A program made the translations under genes and the position numbers. From positions 368,684 to 432,683 of the forward strand of contig NZ_KQ948991.1 of the NCBI RefSeq assembly GCF_001514265.1: a stretch of DNA of 64,000 nucleotides, written 5' to 3'. Below, in pieces: positions 16,570 to 25,300 of the stretch. The stretch is from Streptomyces resistomycificus (GTDB lineage Bacteria > Actinomycetota > Actinomycetes > Streptomycetales > Streptomycetaceae). The stretch's first letter is position 1. Each line of letters opens with the position of its first letter. The notes below the pieces were generated by a model. It was not told the origin of the DNA. It worked only from the letters and a program-made list of their open reading frames with translations, and ran no database searches.

Positions 16570-16860
16570 TCAGAACGCCGGAGACGTCGTCGGCGTGGTG
16601 GGCACGCCGGTGCGCAGCGTCTTCAGGCAGGGGCCCTCGCCCCCCTCGTACGGCCGCGGGACGAACCGGTCGACGAGCTCGTCGGCGGCGGTGCGGGGGA
16701 CGGGACGGGGGCGGGACGGGGGCGGGACGGGGGCGGGACGGGGGCGGGACGGGGCCCGGGCGCGCAGCGTGACCGAGCAGCGCAGGGGGCAGGCAGGGGA
16801 GACCGCGGCTCTTCTCTCCGGCTCAGGGCCCGCGGGGAGAAGGCGTGGAAGGTGAGTCCG
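16570..16860 (-). pseudogene. Coding remnant disrupted by an 11-bp repeat
   Basis: A minus-strand frame ends with about 45 codons of nearly saturated GC3 and plausible protein composition (from a TAADELVDRF segment to the TGA at 16570-16572), strongly suggesting real coding sequence. Upstream the frame passes through an 11-bp G/C-rich repeat and opens after a TGA at 16861-16863, with no ATG, GTG or TTG in between. Either the start has been lost or a change in copy number of the 11-bp unit has shifted the frame. The protein family is not recognised. An expressed gene with an unusual start cannot be excluded. Confidence 0.4.
16693..16757. repeat. 11-bp G-rich tandem repeat
   Basis: About five copies of GGGACGGGGGC with minor variation lie in tandem. 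The unit length is not a multiple of three, so copy-number change shifts any reading frame through it. The G-runs on the plus strand could form G-quadruplexes. The repeat sits inside the coding remnant at 16570-16860. Confidence 0.8.
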
Positions 16861-16952
16861 TCACGGCGGGCCTCCCTGCGGGGGGACCTGACAGTGCCGG
16901 GGCGATCGCCCGTCGAGTACCCGGTCCACACGCCCCGCCCCCCAGGCCGCGG

Positions 16953-17267
16953 TCACCGCTGCTCGTAGGGATCCGCCGGCTGCCTCACCCGTCGCACGGA
17001 CGCCACGTCGAGGACCGCGGGCCAGGCCGCGTCCGTGCCGAGCTTCCCCTCGGGGTGCCACGTCCCGGTGACGGTGACCCAGGTGCCGACCGGCGGCGGG
17101 TCGTCGCCGCGCACCTCGATTTCGGTGAACAGGTCGAGCGCGAGCGTCGGCCCGAGCACGGAGGCGACCGTGACGACGGCGAGCAGCGCGGCGCCGCCGA
17201 ACACGGTGTGAAGGAGCACGCGCACGGCGAGCCGCAGGCCGTCGCCCGCCGTCCGTTGGTCATGCAC
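16953..17267 (-). CDS. Small membrane-anchored protein of unknown function
   Basis: This 104-residue protein has one transmembrane segment at about residues 18-45 and an extracytoplasmic C-terminal domain of about 55 residues. The domain has a beta-strand pattern, GTWVTVTGTWHPEGKLG, that recalls OB-fold-like modules. No family is recognised with confidence. GC3 bias supports coding. The ATG at 17267 is the only reasonable start upstream of the helix. It lies 67 bp downstream of the XRE-TPR regulator gene on the same strand and could be co-transcribed with it. Confidence 0.55.
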   Translation of the reverse strand: MHDQRTAGDGLRLAVRVLLHTVFGGAALLAVVTVASVLGPTLALDLFTEIEVRGDDPPPVGTWVTVTGTWHPEGKLGTDAAWPAVLDVASVRRVRQPADPYEQR

Positions 17268-17334
17268 GTGCCCCGCCCTGCCGTCGGTGTCGCGGGCACG
17301 TTATGCGGGGCGGCTGTGCGCCGCCCCGGTGCCG

Positions 17335-18684
17335 TCACAGAGGAGGCTGTGCGGGCGCGGGCCCGAGGGTGGTCGTCCCGGGAGCCGTACGGTGCCCGAG
17401 GCCCGTCCGGTAGGCGTCCAGCGCGGCCTCCACCCGGCCGGTGCGGCGCAGCAGGTCCCCCAGCAGCCGGCACAGGTCGGCCAGGTCACCGGCGGCGCCC
17501 GCCCGCTCCAGCAGGCTCAGGGCGCGCACGTAGTGCTCCTCGGCGGCCTCGGTGTCGCGGGCGTCCTCGGCGATGATGCCGAGCAGGCGATGGGCGGCCG
17601 CGGAGTGCAGGGCGCCGCGTTCGGCGGTGAACTCGCTGAGCACGTCGTGCAGGAGGGCGGCGGCGTCCTCGGACCTGCCGCGCCGGTGCAGCACGTCGGC
17701 CAGCTCGACCGCGACCTGGCTGGAGTAGAGGGCCGCCCGCTTGGCGGACAGCATCTCGAGAGCCTGCCGCAACTCGGCCTCGGCGCGCTCCAGTTCGCCG
17801 TTCTGCGCACAGACGTACCCGCGCATCCAGTGGCAGTGGGCGAGCTCGGTGCGGATCTGCAGCTGCCGGTACAGCTCGGCCGCCTTGGCGAGCGAGGCGT
17901 CGGCCTCGGCGGTACGGCCCTCGGCGAGCAGGGTGCGGGCGACCGAGCGGTGCATCCGGGCCACCAGGGCGGGGTCGCCGGCCCGGGGTGCGAGGGCGAG
18001 GGCGAGTTCGGCGGCCTGGGCCGCGCGGGCGTGGGCGCCCATGTCCATGTAGGGGCCGATGACGCTGGCGTAGAGGAGGAGCAGCGCGTCGGGGTCGTGC
18101 AGGCCGCCGCGGTTGAGCTCGTCGAGGGTGGACTCCAGCAGGTAGACGGCGTACCGGAGTTCGCCGCCGAGGTAGTGGGAGACGGCTCGGCCCCGGATCG
18201 CCGGGACGCGGGCGGGCAGGGGCGCGCCGGCGGAGGCGAGAACCTCCTCGGCCTGCTCGAAGTGGAACCGGGCCGTGGCCAGTTCGCCGGTGTCGACGGC
18301 GCACTCGCCGAGTCCGAGGAGGGCGTCCGCCCGCTCGCCGGCCACACCGTGGGCCGTGGCCTCGGTGAGGACCGCGGCGAACCCCTCGGCCGCGGCCTCG
18401 GTGGCGCCGGTCGCCAGGGTGCGCTGGGCTCCGGTCAGCCGCAGCCGCAGTTCGGTGACCAGATGGGCCGGGCGGCCGGTCGCGAGCTCCTCGAAGCCGA
18501 CGCCGAGCCGGTCGGCGAGGTGCCTGAGCGCCTCGTCGGAGGGGCGGACGCGGCCGGCCTCCAGGGTGGAGATGTAGGCGGGTGTGTAGGCCGGTTCGGC
18601 CACCTGTTTCTGGGTCAGGCCGCGGTCCACCCGCAGCTGCTGCACCCTGCGCCCGATCGTCACCGGGTCGTCGCGCTCCGACAC
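17335..18684 (-). CDS. XRE-TPR transcriptional regulator (RRNPP-like architecture)
   Basis: This 449-residue protein has an N-terminal XRE helix-turn-helix (about residues 8-65; the recognition helix region reads AEPAYTPAYISTLEAGRVRPS). A long array of TPR-type helical hairpins covers about residues 75-430. HTH plus TPR is the architecture of peptide-responsive regulators such as PlcR, NprR and Rgg, although Streptomyces also has XRE-TPR proteins with no known ligand. GGGGAG lies 8 nt before the GTG start. A 28-bp palindrome starts 56 bp upstream of the start codon, followed by a divergent gene for a small exported peptide. Together these suggest a peptide-sensing regulator, which is an inference. 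Confidence 0.85.
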   Translation of the reverse strand: MSERDDPVTIGRRVQQLRVDRGLTQKQVAEPAYTPAYISTLEAGRVRPSDEALRHLADRLGVGFEELATGRPAHLVTELRLRLTGAQRTLATGATEAAAEGFAAVLTEATAHGVAGERADALLGLGECAVDTGELATARFHFEQAEEVLASAGAPLPARVPAIRGRAVSHYLGGELRYAVYLLESTLDELNRGGLHDPDALLLLYASVIGPYMDMGAHARAAQAAELALALAPRAGDPALVARMHRSVARTLLAEGRTAEADASLAKAAELYRQLQIRTELAHCHWMRGYVCAQNGELERAEAELRQALEMLSAKRAALYSSQVAVELADVLHRRGRSEDAAALLHDVLSEFTAERGALHSAAAHRLLGIIAEDARDTEAAEEHYVRALSLLERAGAAGDLADLCRLLGDLLRRTGRVEAALDAYRTGLGHRTAPGTTTLGPAPAQPPL

Positions 18685-18739
18685 TGGCCAACTCCCCTGG
18701 TGCCTCTTGCCGTTCGACTACGCAAGCCCCTAGGTTAAA

Positions 18740-18767
18740 CGGCGTATTAAGCGCGCTTAATACGCCG
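18740..18767. promoter_or_regulatory. 28-bp perfect palindrome, probable operator
   Basis: The half-site CGGCGTATTAAGCG at 18740-18753 is followed immediately by its exact reverse complement at 18754-18767. The AT-rich core (TTAAGCGCGCTTAA) stands out in this GC-rich genome. It lies between the divergent XRE-TPR regulator and small peptide genes and is the obvious candidate binding site for the regulator. Confidence 0.75.
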
Positions 18768-18820
18768 CCTGTGTTTGTTTTCGGAGCCGTTGTTGTCGTT
18801 GTCGCCGCTGCGAGGTCGTC

Positions 18821-18994
18821 GTGCTTGACCGCACCAGTACCACCGAGCGTTACGCCAGGGGCATCGTCGCCGCCGTCGTCGCGGTCGTCGCGCTGGTGCT
18901 GGCGGCCAACGCCGGTCCGGCGAGGGCCACGGAGCCCAGAACGGCGCAGCACACCACGCAGTTCACGCACTCCGCGACCCCCACCGGCCGCTAG
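18821..18994 (+). CDS. 57-aa exported peptide, divergent from the XRE-TPR regulator
   Basis: This 57-codon frame runs from GTG to TAG with GAGG five bases upstream and coding-like GC3. The product has a short basic N-terminus, a hydrophobic helix of about 18 residues rich in Val/Ala, and a signal-peptidase-like Ala-Arg-Ala site near residue 36. About 21 polar residues rich in Thr, His and Ser remain after cleavage. No family is recognised. Position and size fit a secreted signal peptide paired with the TPR regulator; this role is inferred. It ends 43 bp from the convergent PRPP synthetase gene. Confidence 0.6.
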   Translation: MLDRTSTTERYARGIVAAVVAVVALVLAANAGPARATEPRTAQHTTQFTHSATPTGR

Positions 18995-19037
18995 CCTCCG
19001 GCCGGCGGACCCAGGGCGGGTCAGGCGACCGGTCCGG

Positions 19038-20009
19038 TCACAGGTCGTCGAGGAGGCTCGTCACCGAGCCGTTCTCGAAGATCTCCCGGATCGCGTGGGC
19101 GATCACGGGGGCGATCGACAGCACCTGCACCTTGTCCAGGCCGGTCGCGGCGGCCGTCGGCAGGGTGTCGGTGAACACGAAGCGGCTGACCCGCGAGTTC
19201 TTCAGCCGGTCCACAGCCGGGCCGGACAGGATGCCGTGCGTGGCCGCCACGATCACGTCCTCGGCACCGCCGTCGTACAGCGCGTCGGCCGCCGCGCAGA
19301 TGGTGCCCGCGGTGTCGACCATGTCGTCGACCAGCACGCACACCCGGCCCTCGACCTCGCCCACCACCTCGTGCACGCTGACCTGGTGGGCCACGTCCTT
19401 GTCCCGCTTCTTGTGGACGATCGCCAGCGGGGTGCCGAGCCGGTCGCACCACCGGTCGGCGACCCGCACCCGGCCGGCGTCCGGCGAGACCACGGTGAGC
19501 CGGGAGTGGTCCGTCCCGGCCGCGATGTGGTCGGCCAGCGTCGGCAGGGCGAACAGGTGGTCCATCGGGCCGTCGAAGAAGCCCGCGATCTGGTCGGTGT
19601 GCAGGTCGACGGTGATGATCCGGTCGGCGCCCGCCGTCGCCACCAGGTCCGCGAGCAGCCGGGCCGAGATCGGCTCACGGCCCTTGTGCTTCTTGTCCTG
19701 CCGCGAGTAGCCGTAGAACGGGGCGACGACGGTGATGCTGCGCGCGGAGGCCCGCTTCAACGCGTCGATCATGATGAGCTGTTCCATGATCCACGTGTTG
19801 ATGGGCGCGGTGTGGGACTGGATGACGAAGCAGTCCGCGCCCCGCACCGACTCCTCGTAGCGGACGTAGATCTCGCCGTTGGCGAAGTCCCGGGCCTGGG
19901 TGGGCACCAGGCGCGCGCCCAGTTCGGCGGCGACCTTGCCGGCCAGGTCCGGGTGGGCCCGGCCGGCGAAGAGGAGCAGGGTGCGCTCGCTGTTGCGGTC
20001 GGCCCTCAC
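19038..20009 (-). CDS. prs: Ribose-phosphate pyrophosphokinase (PRPP synthetase), cluster copy
   Basis: This 323-residue enzyme has the class I PRPP synthetase blocks: an RDFANGEIYVRYEESVRG region, the FYGYSRQDKKHKGREPISA flexible loop, VDLHTDQIAGFF, the VVSPDAG ribose-5-phosphate loop and the PRPP-binding DDMVDTAGT. It makes PRPP from ribose 5-phosphate and ATP. In canonical enzymes the SPDVGG loop is followed by VR; here it reads SPDAGRVR. The GTG start overlaps the TGA of the upstream Old Yellow Enzyme gene by 4 bp (GTGA), so translation is likely coupled. Streptomyces has a housekeeping PRPP synthetase elsewhere, so this second copy probably serves the indigoidine-type cluster. Confidence 0.88.
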   Translation of the reverse strand: MRADRNSERTLLLFAGRAHPDLAGKVAAELGARLVPTQARDFANGEIYVRYEESVRGADCFVIQSHTAPINTWIMEQLIMIDALKRASARSITVVAPFYGYSRQDKKHKGREPISARLLADLVATAGADRIITVDLHTDQIAGFFDGPMDHLFALPTLADHIAAGTDHSRLTVVSPDAGRVRVADRWCDRLGTPLAIVHKKRDKDVAHQVSVHEVVGEVEGRVCVLVDDMVDTAGTICAAADALYDGGAEDVIVAATHGILSGPAVDRLKNSRVSRFVFTDTLPTAAATGLDKVQVLSIAPVIAHAIREIFENGSVTSLLDDL

Positions 20010-21076
20010 CGGTCGAGGGCGGGGTAGTCGGTGTAGCCGCGGTGGTCGCCGCCGTAGAACGTGGACTCGTCGGCCGCGTTGAGGGGCCCGTCGGCCGCGA
20101 TCCGGGCGGGCAGGTCGGGGTTGGCGAGGAACAGCGCACCGAGCGACACGGCGTCCGCCAGGCCCTCGTCCAGCACCTCCTGCGCGGTCTTCGCGGTGGC
20201 CGGGAAGGAGTCGGGGGTGGCGTGCGGGTTCACCACCAGGCTGCCCCGCCACAGGTCACGGACCGCCCGCGTCACCGGGCGGGCGACGATCTCGCACACC
20301 TCCAGGAACGCCAGCTCCGGCAGCGCCGGGACCAGGGCCGCGTACAGGGCCTCGGTGTCACCCTCGGCGATGTCGTTGTAGGTGTTGCCGGGCGAGATCC
20401 GCACGCTGGTGCGCTCGTTGCCGATCGCGGCGACGACGGCCTCGGTGACCTCGACGGTGAAGCGGATCCGGTTCGCGAGCGAGCCGCCGTAGGCGTCGGT
20501 GCGGTGGTTGGTGTTCTCGGCGAGGAACTGGTGCAGCAGGAAGCCGTTGCCCGCGTGGATCTGCACACCGTCGAAGCCGGCCTCGACGGCGTTGCGGGCG
20601 GCGGCGGCGAAGTCCGCCACGGTGGCGGCGATCTCGTCGGCCGTCAGCTCGTGCGGGACGGGGTAGTCCTGCATGCCCCCGGGGGTGAAGCACTGGCCGG
20701 TCGCGGCCACCGGCGAGGGGGCGACGGAGGTGTGGGCGCTGTCGTACAGCGAGGGGTGGCCGATCCGGCCGGCGTGCATCAGCTGGGCCACGATCCGGCC
20801 GCCCTCGGCGTGCACGGCGTCGGTGACCGCGCGCCAGGACGCGACCTGCTCGGGGTGGTGCAGGCCGGGCGTGTTCAGGAAGCCCTGGCCGACCTGGGAG
20901 GGCTGCACGCCCTCGGTGATGATCAGCCCGGCGGAGGCGCGCTGGGCGTAGTACCGGGCCATCAGCTCGGTCGCGCCGCCGCAGGCCTTGGCGCGGTTGC
21001 GGGTCATCGGCGCCATCACCAGGCGGTTGGCCAGCGGGATCTTGCCGAAGGTCACGGAGTCGAACAGCGAGGTCAT
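20006..21076 (-). CDS. Old Yellow Enzyme family NADH:flavin oxidoreductase
   Basis: This 356-residue protein has a full OYE TIM barrel. The N-terminal ANRLVMAPMTRNRA block, QLMHAGR, and an IHAGNGFLLHQF active-site segment (His/Asn pair for substrate binding) are present, with the C-terminal phosphate-binding stretch. OYEs use FMN and NAD(P)H to reduce activated C=C bonds. GGGAGA precedes the ATG. It lies 29 bp downstream of the glycosidase gene and overlaps the PRPP synthetase gene by 4 bp. A role in reducing a pyridinedione or dehydro intermediate in the cluster is plausible but inferred. Confidence 0.88.
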   Translation of the reverse strand: MTSLFDSVTFGKIPLANRLVMAPMTRNRAKACGGATELMARYYAQRASAGLIITEGVQPSQVGQGFLNTPGLHHPEQVASWRAVTDAVHAEGGRIVAQLMHAGRIGHPSLYDSAHTSVAPSPVAATGQCFTPGGMQDYPVPHELTADEIAATVADFAAAARNAVEAGFDGVQIHAGNGFLLHQFLAENTNHRTDAYGGSLANRIRFTVEVTEAVVAAIGNERTSVRISPGNTYNDIAEGDTEALYAALVPALPELAFLEVCEIVARPVTRAVRDLWRGSLVVNPHATPDSFPATAKTAQEVLDEGLADAVSLGALFLANPDLPARIAADGPLNAADESTFYGGDHRGYTDYPALDR

Positions 21077-21105
21077 GTGGATGGTCTCCCTGGGAATTCG
21101 GGTGG

Positions 21106-22044
21106 TCAGGAGTGGTCGGCACGGAAGCGGGCGTACGCGGCGGCCATCCGGCCCCCGACCTCGGCGGTGGAGATCAGGACGGCCATGTTGGCCTGGGCGG
21201 TACGGCCGCCGGTGGCCCGGTCGACCGCGTGCATCAGGTACTTGGTGAGGCCCTGGCCGGTGACACCGTCGCGCTCGGCCTGGGCGAGCGCGTCGGTGAT
21301 CGCGGCCTCCGCCTCGGCGGCGTCGACGGCGTCCTCGGCGCGGGGCGGGGTGGTGACGACGAAGCCGCCGGGGTGGCCGGCCGCCCAGTGCAGGGCGACC
21401 GCCCGGGCGATCAGGTCCTCGTCGTCGACGCGGTGCGGGGACCGCACGCCGCTGGAGGCGCAGTAGAACGCGGGGAAGTCGTCGGAGCCGTGGGAGACGA
21501 CCGGGACGCACTGCGTCTCCAGGTACTCCATGGTCAGCTTCAGGTCGAGGATCATCTTCGCGCCGGCGCACACCACGGCCACCCTGGAGCGGGTGAGCTG
21601 GATCAGGTCGGAGGAGACGTCCATGGTGGTCTCGGCGCCCCGGTGCACCCCGCCGAGCCCCGCGGAGGAGAAGAACGGGATGCCGGCGAGTTCGGCGGCC
21701 ACCAGCGAGGAGGCGACGGTGGTCGCGCCCCGGCCGCCGCCGGCCAGCACGATCGGCAGGTCGCGGCTGGACACCTTCGGGATGCCGGACTCCGACGCGA
21801 ACCGCTCGATGTCCCGCTCGGTCATGCCGACCCGGATCGCCCCGTCCTCGACGCAGATCGTCGCCGGCACCGAGCCGCCCTTGCGGACGGCGGCCTCGAC
21901 CAGGTGGGCGGTCTCGGCGTTGTGCGGGTACTTCAGGCCGTGCGTGATGACGTTGGACTCCAGCGCGACGACCGGCCGGCCCTCGTGCAGGGCCTCGCGG
22001 ACCTCTTCGGTGAAGACGAGGGGGATGGTCGGACTCGTGCTCAT
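21106..22044 (-). CDS. indA: Pseudouridine-5'-phosphate glycosidase family enzyme (IndA/MinB type)
   Basis: This 312-residue protein matches the PsuG/IndA family throughout. Residues aligned by eye with E. coli PsuG are Glu29 (LESN), Lys90, His134 (GGVHRGAE) and the Schiff-base Lys163 (AGAKMILDL), all conserved. Differences are LESN in place of LEST, and loss of the asparagine near the C-terminal VFNNA segment (here VLISTA). Such changes fit a different base. PsuG runs C-glycosidic cleavage and formation with ribose 5-phosphate. In minimycin biosynthesis the homologue joins the glutamine-derived heterocycle to ribose 5-phosphate. The ATG overlaps the tautomerase stop (ATGA). Confidence 0.88.
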   Translation of the reverse strand: MSTSPTIPLVFTEEVREALHEGRPVVALESNVITHGLKYPHNAETAHLVEAAVRKGGSVPATICVEDGAIRVGMTERDIERFASESGIPKVSSRDLPIVLAGGGRGATTVASSLVAAELAGIPFFSSAGLGGVHRGAETTMDVSSDLIQLTRSRVAVVCAGAKMILDLKLTMEYLETQCVPVVSHGSDDFPAFYCASSGVRSPHRVDDEDLIARAVALHWAAGHPGGFVVTTPPRAEDAVDAAEAEAAITDALAQAERDGVTGQGLTKYLMHAVDRATGGRTAQANMAVLISTAEVGGRMAAAYARFRADHS

Positions 22045-22295
22045 CGGGTTCCTTCACTGGGAATCGGCTGGGAGTAGTTCGGCTGCTTCCACAACAGGTG
22101 GGCGCGTTCCTCGAGTTCGGGCACCTGCACCCGGTCGGTCCAGCGGGAGGGCTCGACCGCCTCCACCGCGATCGACACCGCGCCGGGCTCGCAGCCGAAA
22201 CCCCTGGTGATCGTCTCGGTCAGCTCCGCGACCAGGTCGGACTTCTCGGCGTCGGTGAAGGTGCGCGGCCAGTGCCTGATGCTGACGTGCGGCAT
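22041..22295 (-). CDS. 4-oxalocrotonate tautomerase family protein
   Basis: This 84-residue protein begins Met-Pro, placing proline at the mature N-terminus where the tautomerase superfamily uses it as general base. The family pattern continues with a helix FTDAEKSDLVAELTETITRGF and a beta-hairpin with VSIAVEAVEPSRWTD. It is longer than minimal 62-residue tautomerases and resembles the 80-90 residue members. AAAGGA lies upstream of the ATG. It sits between the NRPS (80 bp upstream) and the glycosidase (4-bp overlap). A role in interconverting keto/enol or imine/enamine forms of the NRPS-released aminopyridinedione is an attractive inference. Confidence 0.8.
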   Translation of the reverse strand: MPHVSIRHWPRTFTDAEKSDLVAELTETITRGFGCEPGAVSIAVEAVEPSRWTDRVQVPELEERAHLLWKQPNYSQPIPSEGTR

Positions 22296-22375
22296 CGCAC
22301 GGTTCCTTTCGGTGGGGCCTCGCCCCCGTGGCGGGGGATGTCACACGGGGGCGAGGAGTGGGTGGGGACGGACGG

Positions 22376-25300
22376 CTACCGGGGGCCGGTCACGTCATGG
22401 ATGGCGGCGACGAGTTCCGACACGCCGTGCGGCTTCAGTACGGCGTAGTGGTCGCCGTCGAGCTCGACGATCCGCGGCGGTGCGGCGGAGTAGCCGGAGC
22501 TGTCCTCCACGAAGGAGTAGTCGTCGCCGCGCGCCTTGAAGATCGTGACGGGCGCCTCGATGCGGCGCTCGCGCAGCTCGCGGAAGCTGTACTCGAACTC
22601 GTAGGTCTCCGTGACGATCCGGGTGATCCGGCGGATCGTTTCCGCGCCGAGTTCGGGCAGCAGACCGGCCACGTACCCGACGAAGGAGTCCTCGTCGACC
22701 GCGCGGGTCAGGCACTCCCGCAGCTCCGGTCCGTGGATCGTGCCCGTGAAGACGGAGAACAGGATGGTCACATAGGCGGGGTTGGCGTACGAGGCCTCAC
22801 GGCCCCACTGCCGGCCGTCCTCGGTGCGCACCCGCGGGTTGCCGGGGCAGATCAGCAGCAGCCGGTCGACCTTCTCGCCGAACTGCTCCAGCTGCCAGGC
22901 CGCCTCGAACGCCACCCGCGCGCCGAACGAGTAGCCCCACAGCGTGTACGGCCCCGAAGGCTGGGTCCGGCGGATCTCGGCCACGTCGGCCATCGCCATC
23001 TCGCGGATCGTGCCGTACGGCATCTCGCCCGGGTTGATGCCGTGCGCCTGGACGCCGTAGAAGGGGCGGTCGGCTGCGGCCTCGCGGCCGAGCAGGCGCA
23101 GGTTCATCGGGTAGCCACCCAGGCCCGGCCAGCAGAACACCGGACGGTCGGGGGCGTCGCCGGGGTGCAGCGGCACGAGACGGGAGACCCGGCTCGGGGC
23201 GCCCTCGTCGACACGGGCGGCGAGGTCCGCGAGCTTCGGGGACTCGAAGACCACCTGGAGCGGCAGGGTGATGCCGAACTCCCGGTTGATCCGGTTGACC
23301 AGCGCCACCGCGTGCAGGGAGTTGCCTCCGGAGGCGAAGAACTCGTCCTGGGTGGAGACGTCCTCGTACTTCAGCGCGCGGCCCCACTCGCCGGCCAGCC
23401 AGTGCTCGGTCGCGGTCGCGGGCGCCACGTACGCGGCGGAGGTGCGGGCCTGGGCGATCTCCGGGAGCCGGGCGGTGGCCTTGGCGTCGATCTTGCCGTT
23501 GGCGGTCAGCGGCAGCTCGTTCACCACCAGCACCCGGGCCGGGATCATGTAGTCGGGCAGGAACCGGGCGAGGTCGTCGCGGATCATCTCGGCCGGGCCC
23601 TTGGTGTGCACGGCGTCCTCGTTCATGCCCTCGTGCCCGGCCTGTTCGCCGCTGATCCGGCCGCCGACGAAGAAGTACGAGGCGGGCGCGGCCGGTTCGC
23701 CGGCGGCGGCCAGCAGGTCGTCGAGGCGGCGCGAGGCGGGCAGCGGGTGGCCCGACTTGGAGGAGTAGCCGGAGGACATGAGGCCGAAGCCGGGCCGGCG
23801 CTGGAGGTGGTGCAGCGCGGTGCCGAGGACGACGTAGCGCAGCCAGTCGGCGTCGGTGCGGGCCACCGCGCTGACACCGAACGCGGCCCGCTCGTACACC
23901 CCCTGGTTGATGGCGATGACGTGCCGCTTCTCGACGACGTCGGAGCCGAGCGGCTCCAACTCCCCGTTCCGGTGCCGGTACAGGCCCGCGGCCAGGCCCT
24001 GGACGCGCTCGTCGTGCGCCTGCACGTACAGGTCCACCTGGTCCGGGCGGGTTCGGCCGTGCTGGGCGGTGATCTCGAAGGTGCCCAGGTAGAGGTCCTC
24101 GTCGGCCACGTCGAGCCGGTCCTTGACGCCCGGTTCGAAGCCGTACGGACCGATGGTCAGGCCGTGTCCGGGCAGGACCTCCTCGAACACGCCGACCATG
24201 TGGCCGGCCTCGAACTCCAGCACCTCGGCGATGTTGTTCTTGTACACGGGCTCGATCGCCCGCACCTTGCCGAGGAAGTGCACGCGCAGACCGGGCGCGG
24301 CGAGGTCCTCGTCCACGTCGCCGATCCGGACCAGGGTGTGGTCGACCGGGTGGTGGTAGTACAGGCCGGCCGCCAGGCCGGGCAGCCCGCAGACCTCCAG
24401 GTACAGCTGCGTGGCGTACAGGGCGCCCGGCGAGGCGTAGGCGTACTTCGGCAGCAGCCGCTCCGCGCTGCGGAACGGGCCGAACCAGCGCAGGATCTCC
24501 CCGAGTTCGGTCATCGTCAGCTCGGTGAGCGGTCGGCTGTACGACGAGGCGGGGCGCGGCGCGAGCAGGTCCAGGACGTCGGCGGCGGTCACCGCGGGGC
24601 CGTCGTAGAAACGGTAGGTCTTGCGGGCGAACGCCTCCCGGCGCTGGGCGGCGGTCGCTTCGCGGCCGGGCAGCCGGACGGCCTCGCGGCCCGCCAGCTC
24701 GGCCGGCTCGCGCAGGCCCGGGTTGGACAGCTGGGCCCTGACCTGGAGCTTGGACGCCTTGGACTGGTGGTGGGCGGCGTCGCCGCGGCCCTGGTCCATG
24801 ACGGCCGCGGTCCGCTCGTTCAGTTCCACGGCGGCGACGAGGGCCTTGCTGCCGGTGCGCGGGTCGTCGGTGACGACGGAGGCGGCCCGCCGTACCCAGG
24901 AGTGCTCCTCGATGCGCGAGGCGACCTCCTCCAACTCGACCCGGTAACCGCGCAGTTTGACCTGGTTGTCGGTGCGGCCCATGAACTGGATCGTGCCGTC
25001 GGGGTTCCACTGGCACAGGTCGCCGGTGCGGTACAGCCGCTCGGTCGGGTTGAACGGCGAGGTGACGAACCGGGCCTCGGTCTGCTCGGGCAGGCCGATG
25101 TAGCCGCGGGCGACCTGGGCGCCGCCGAGGAACAGCTCGCCGCTCTCGCCGATGTCCACCGGCTGCCGGTTCCCGTCGAGGATGTAGCAGGTGACGTTGT
25201 CCGCCGGGGTGCCGATCGGCACGATCCCGCTGGGCGCCTCCCCCGCCGCGTCGGGGTCGAGGGTGTCGGGGTCGATCCAGTGCGAGGTGGCGTTGATCGT

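Noticed and set aside
18582..20027. Long plus-strand frame overlapping the small peptide and the PRPP synthetase
   Set aside because: Its codon use is not gene-like and it runs antisense through the PRPP synthetase; the peptide gene in the other frame is better supported.
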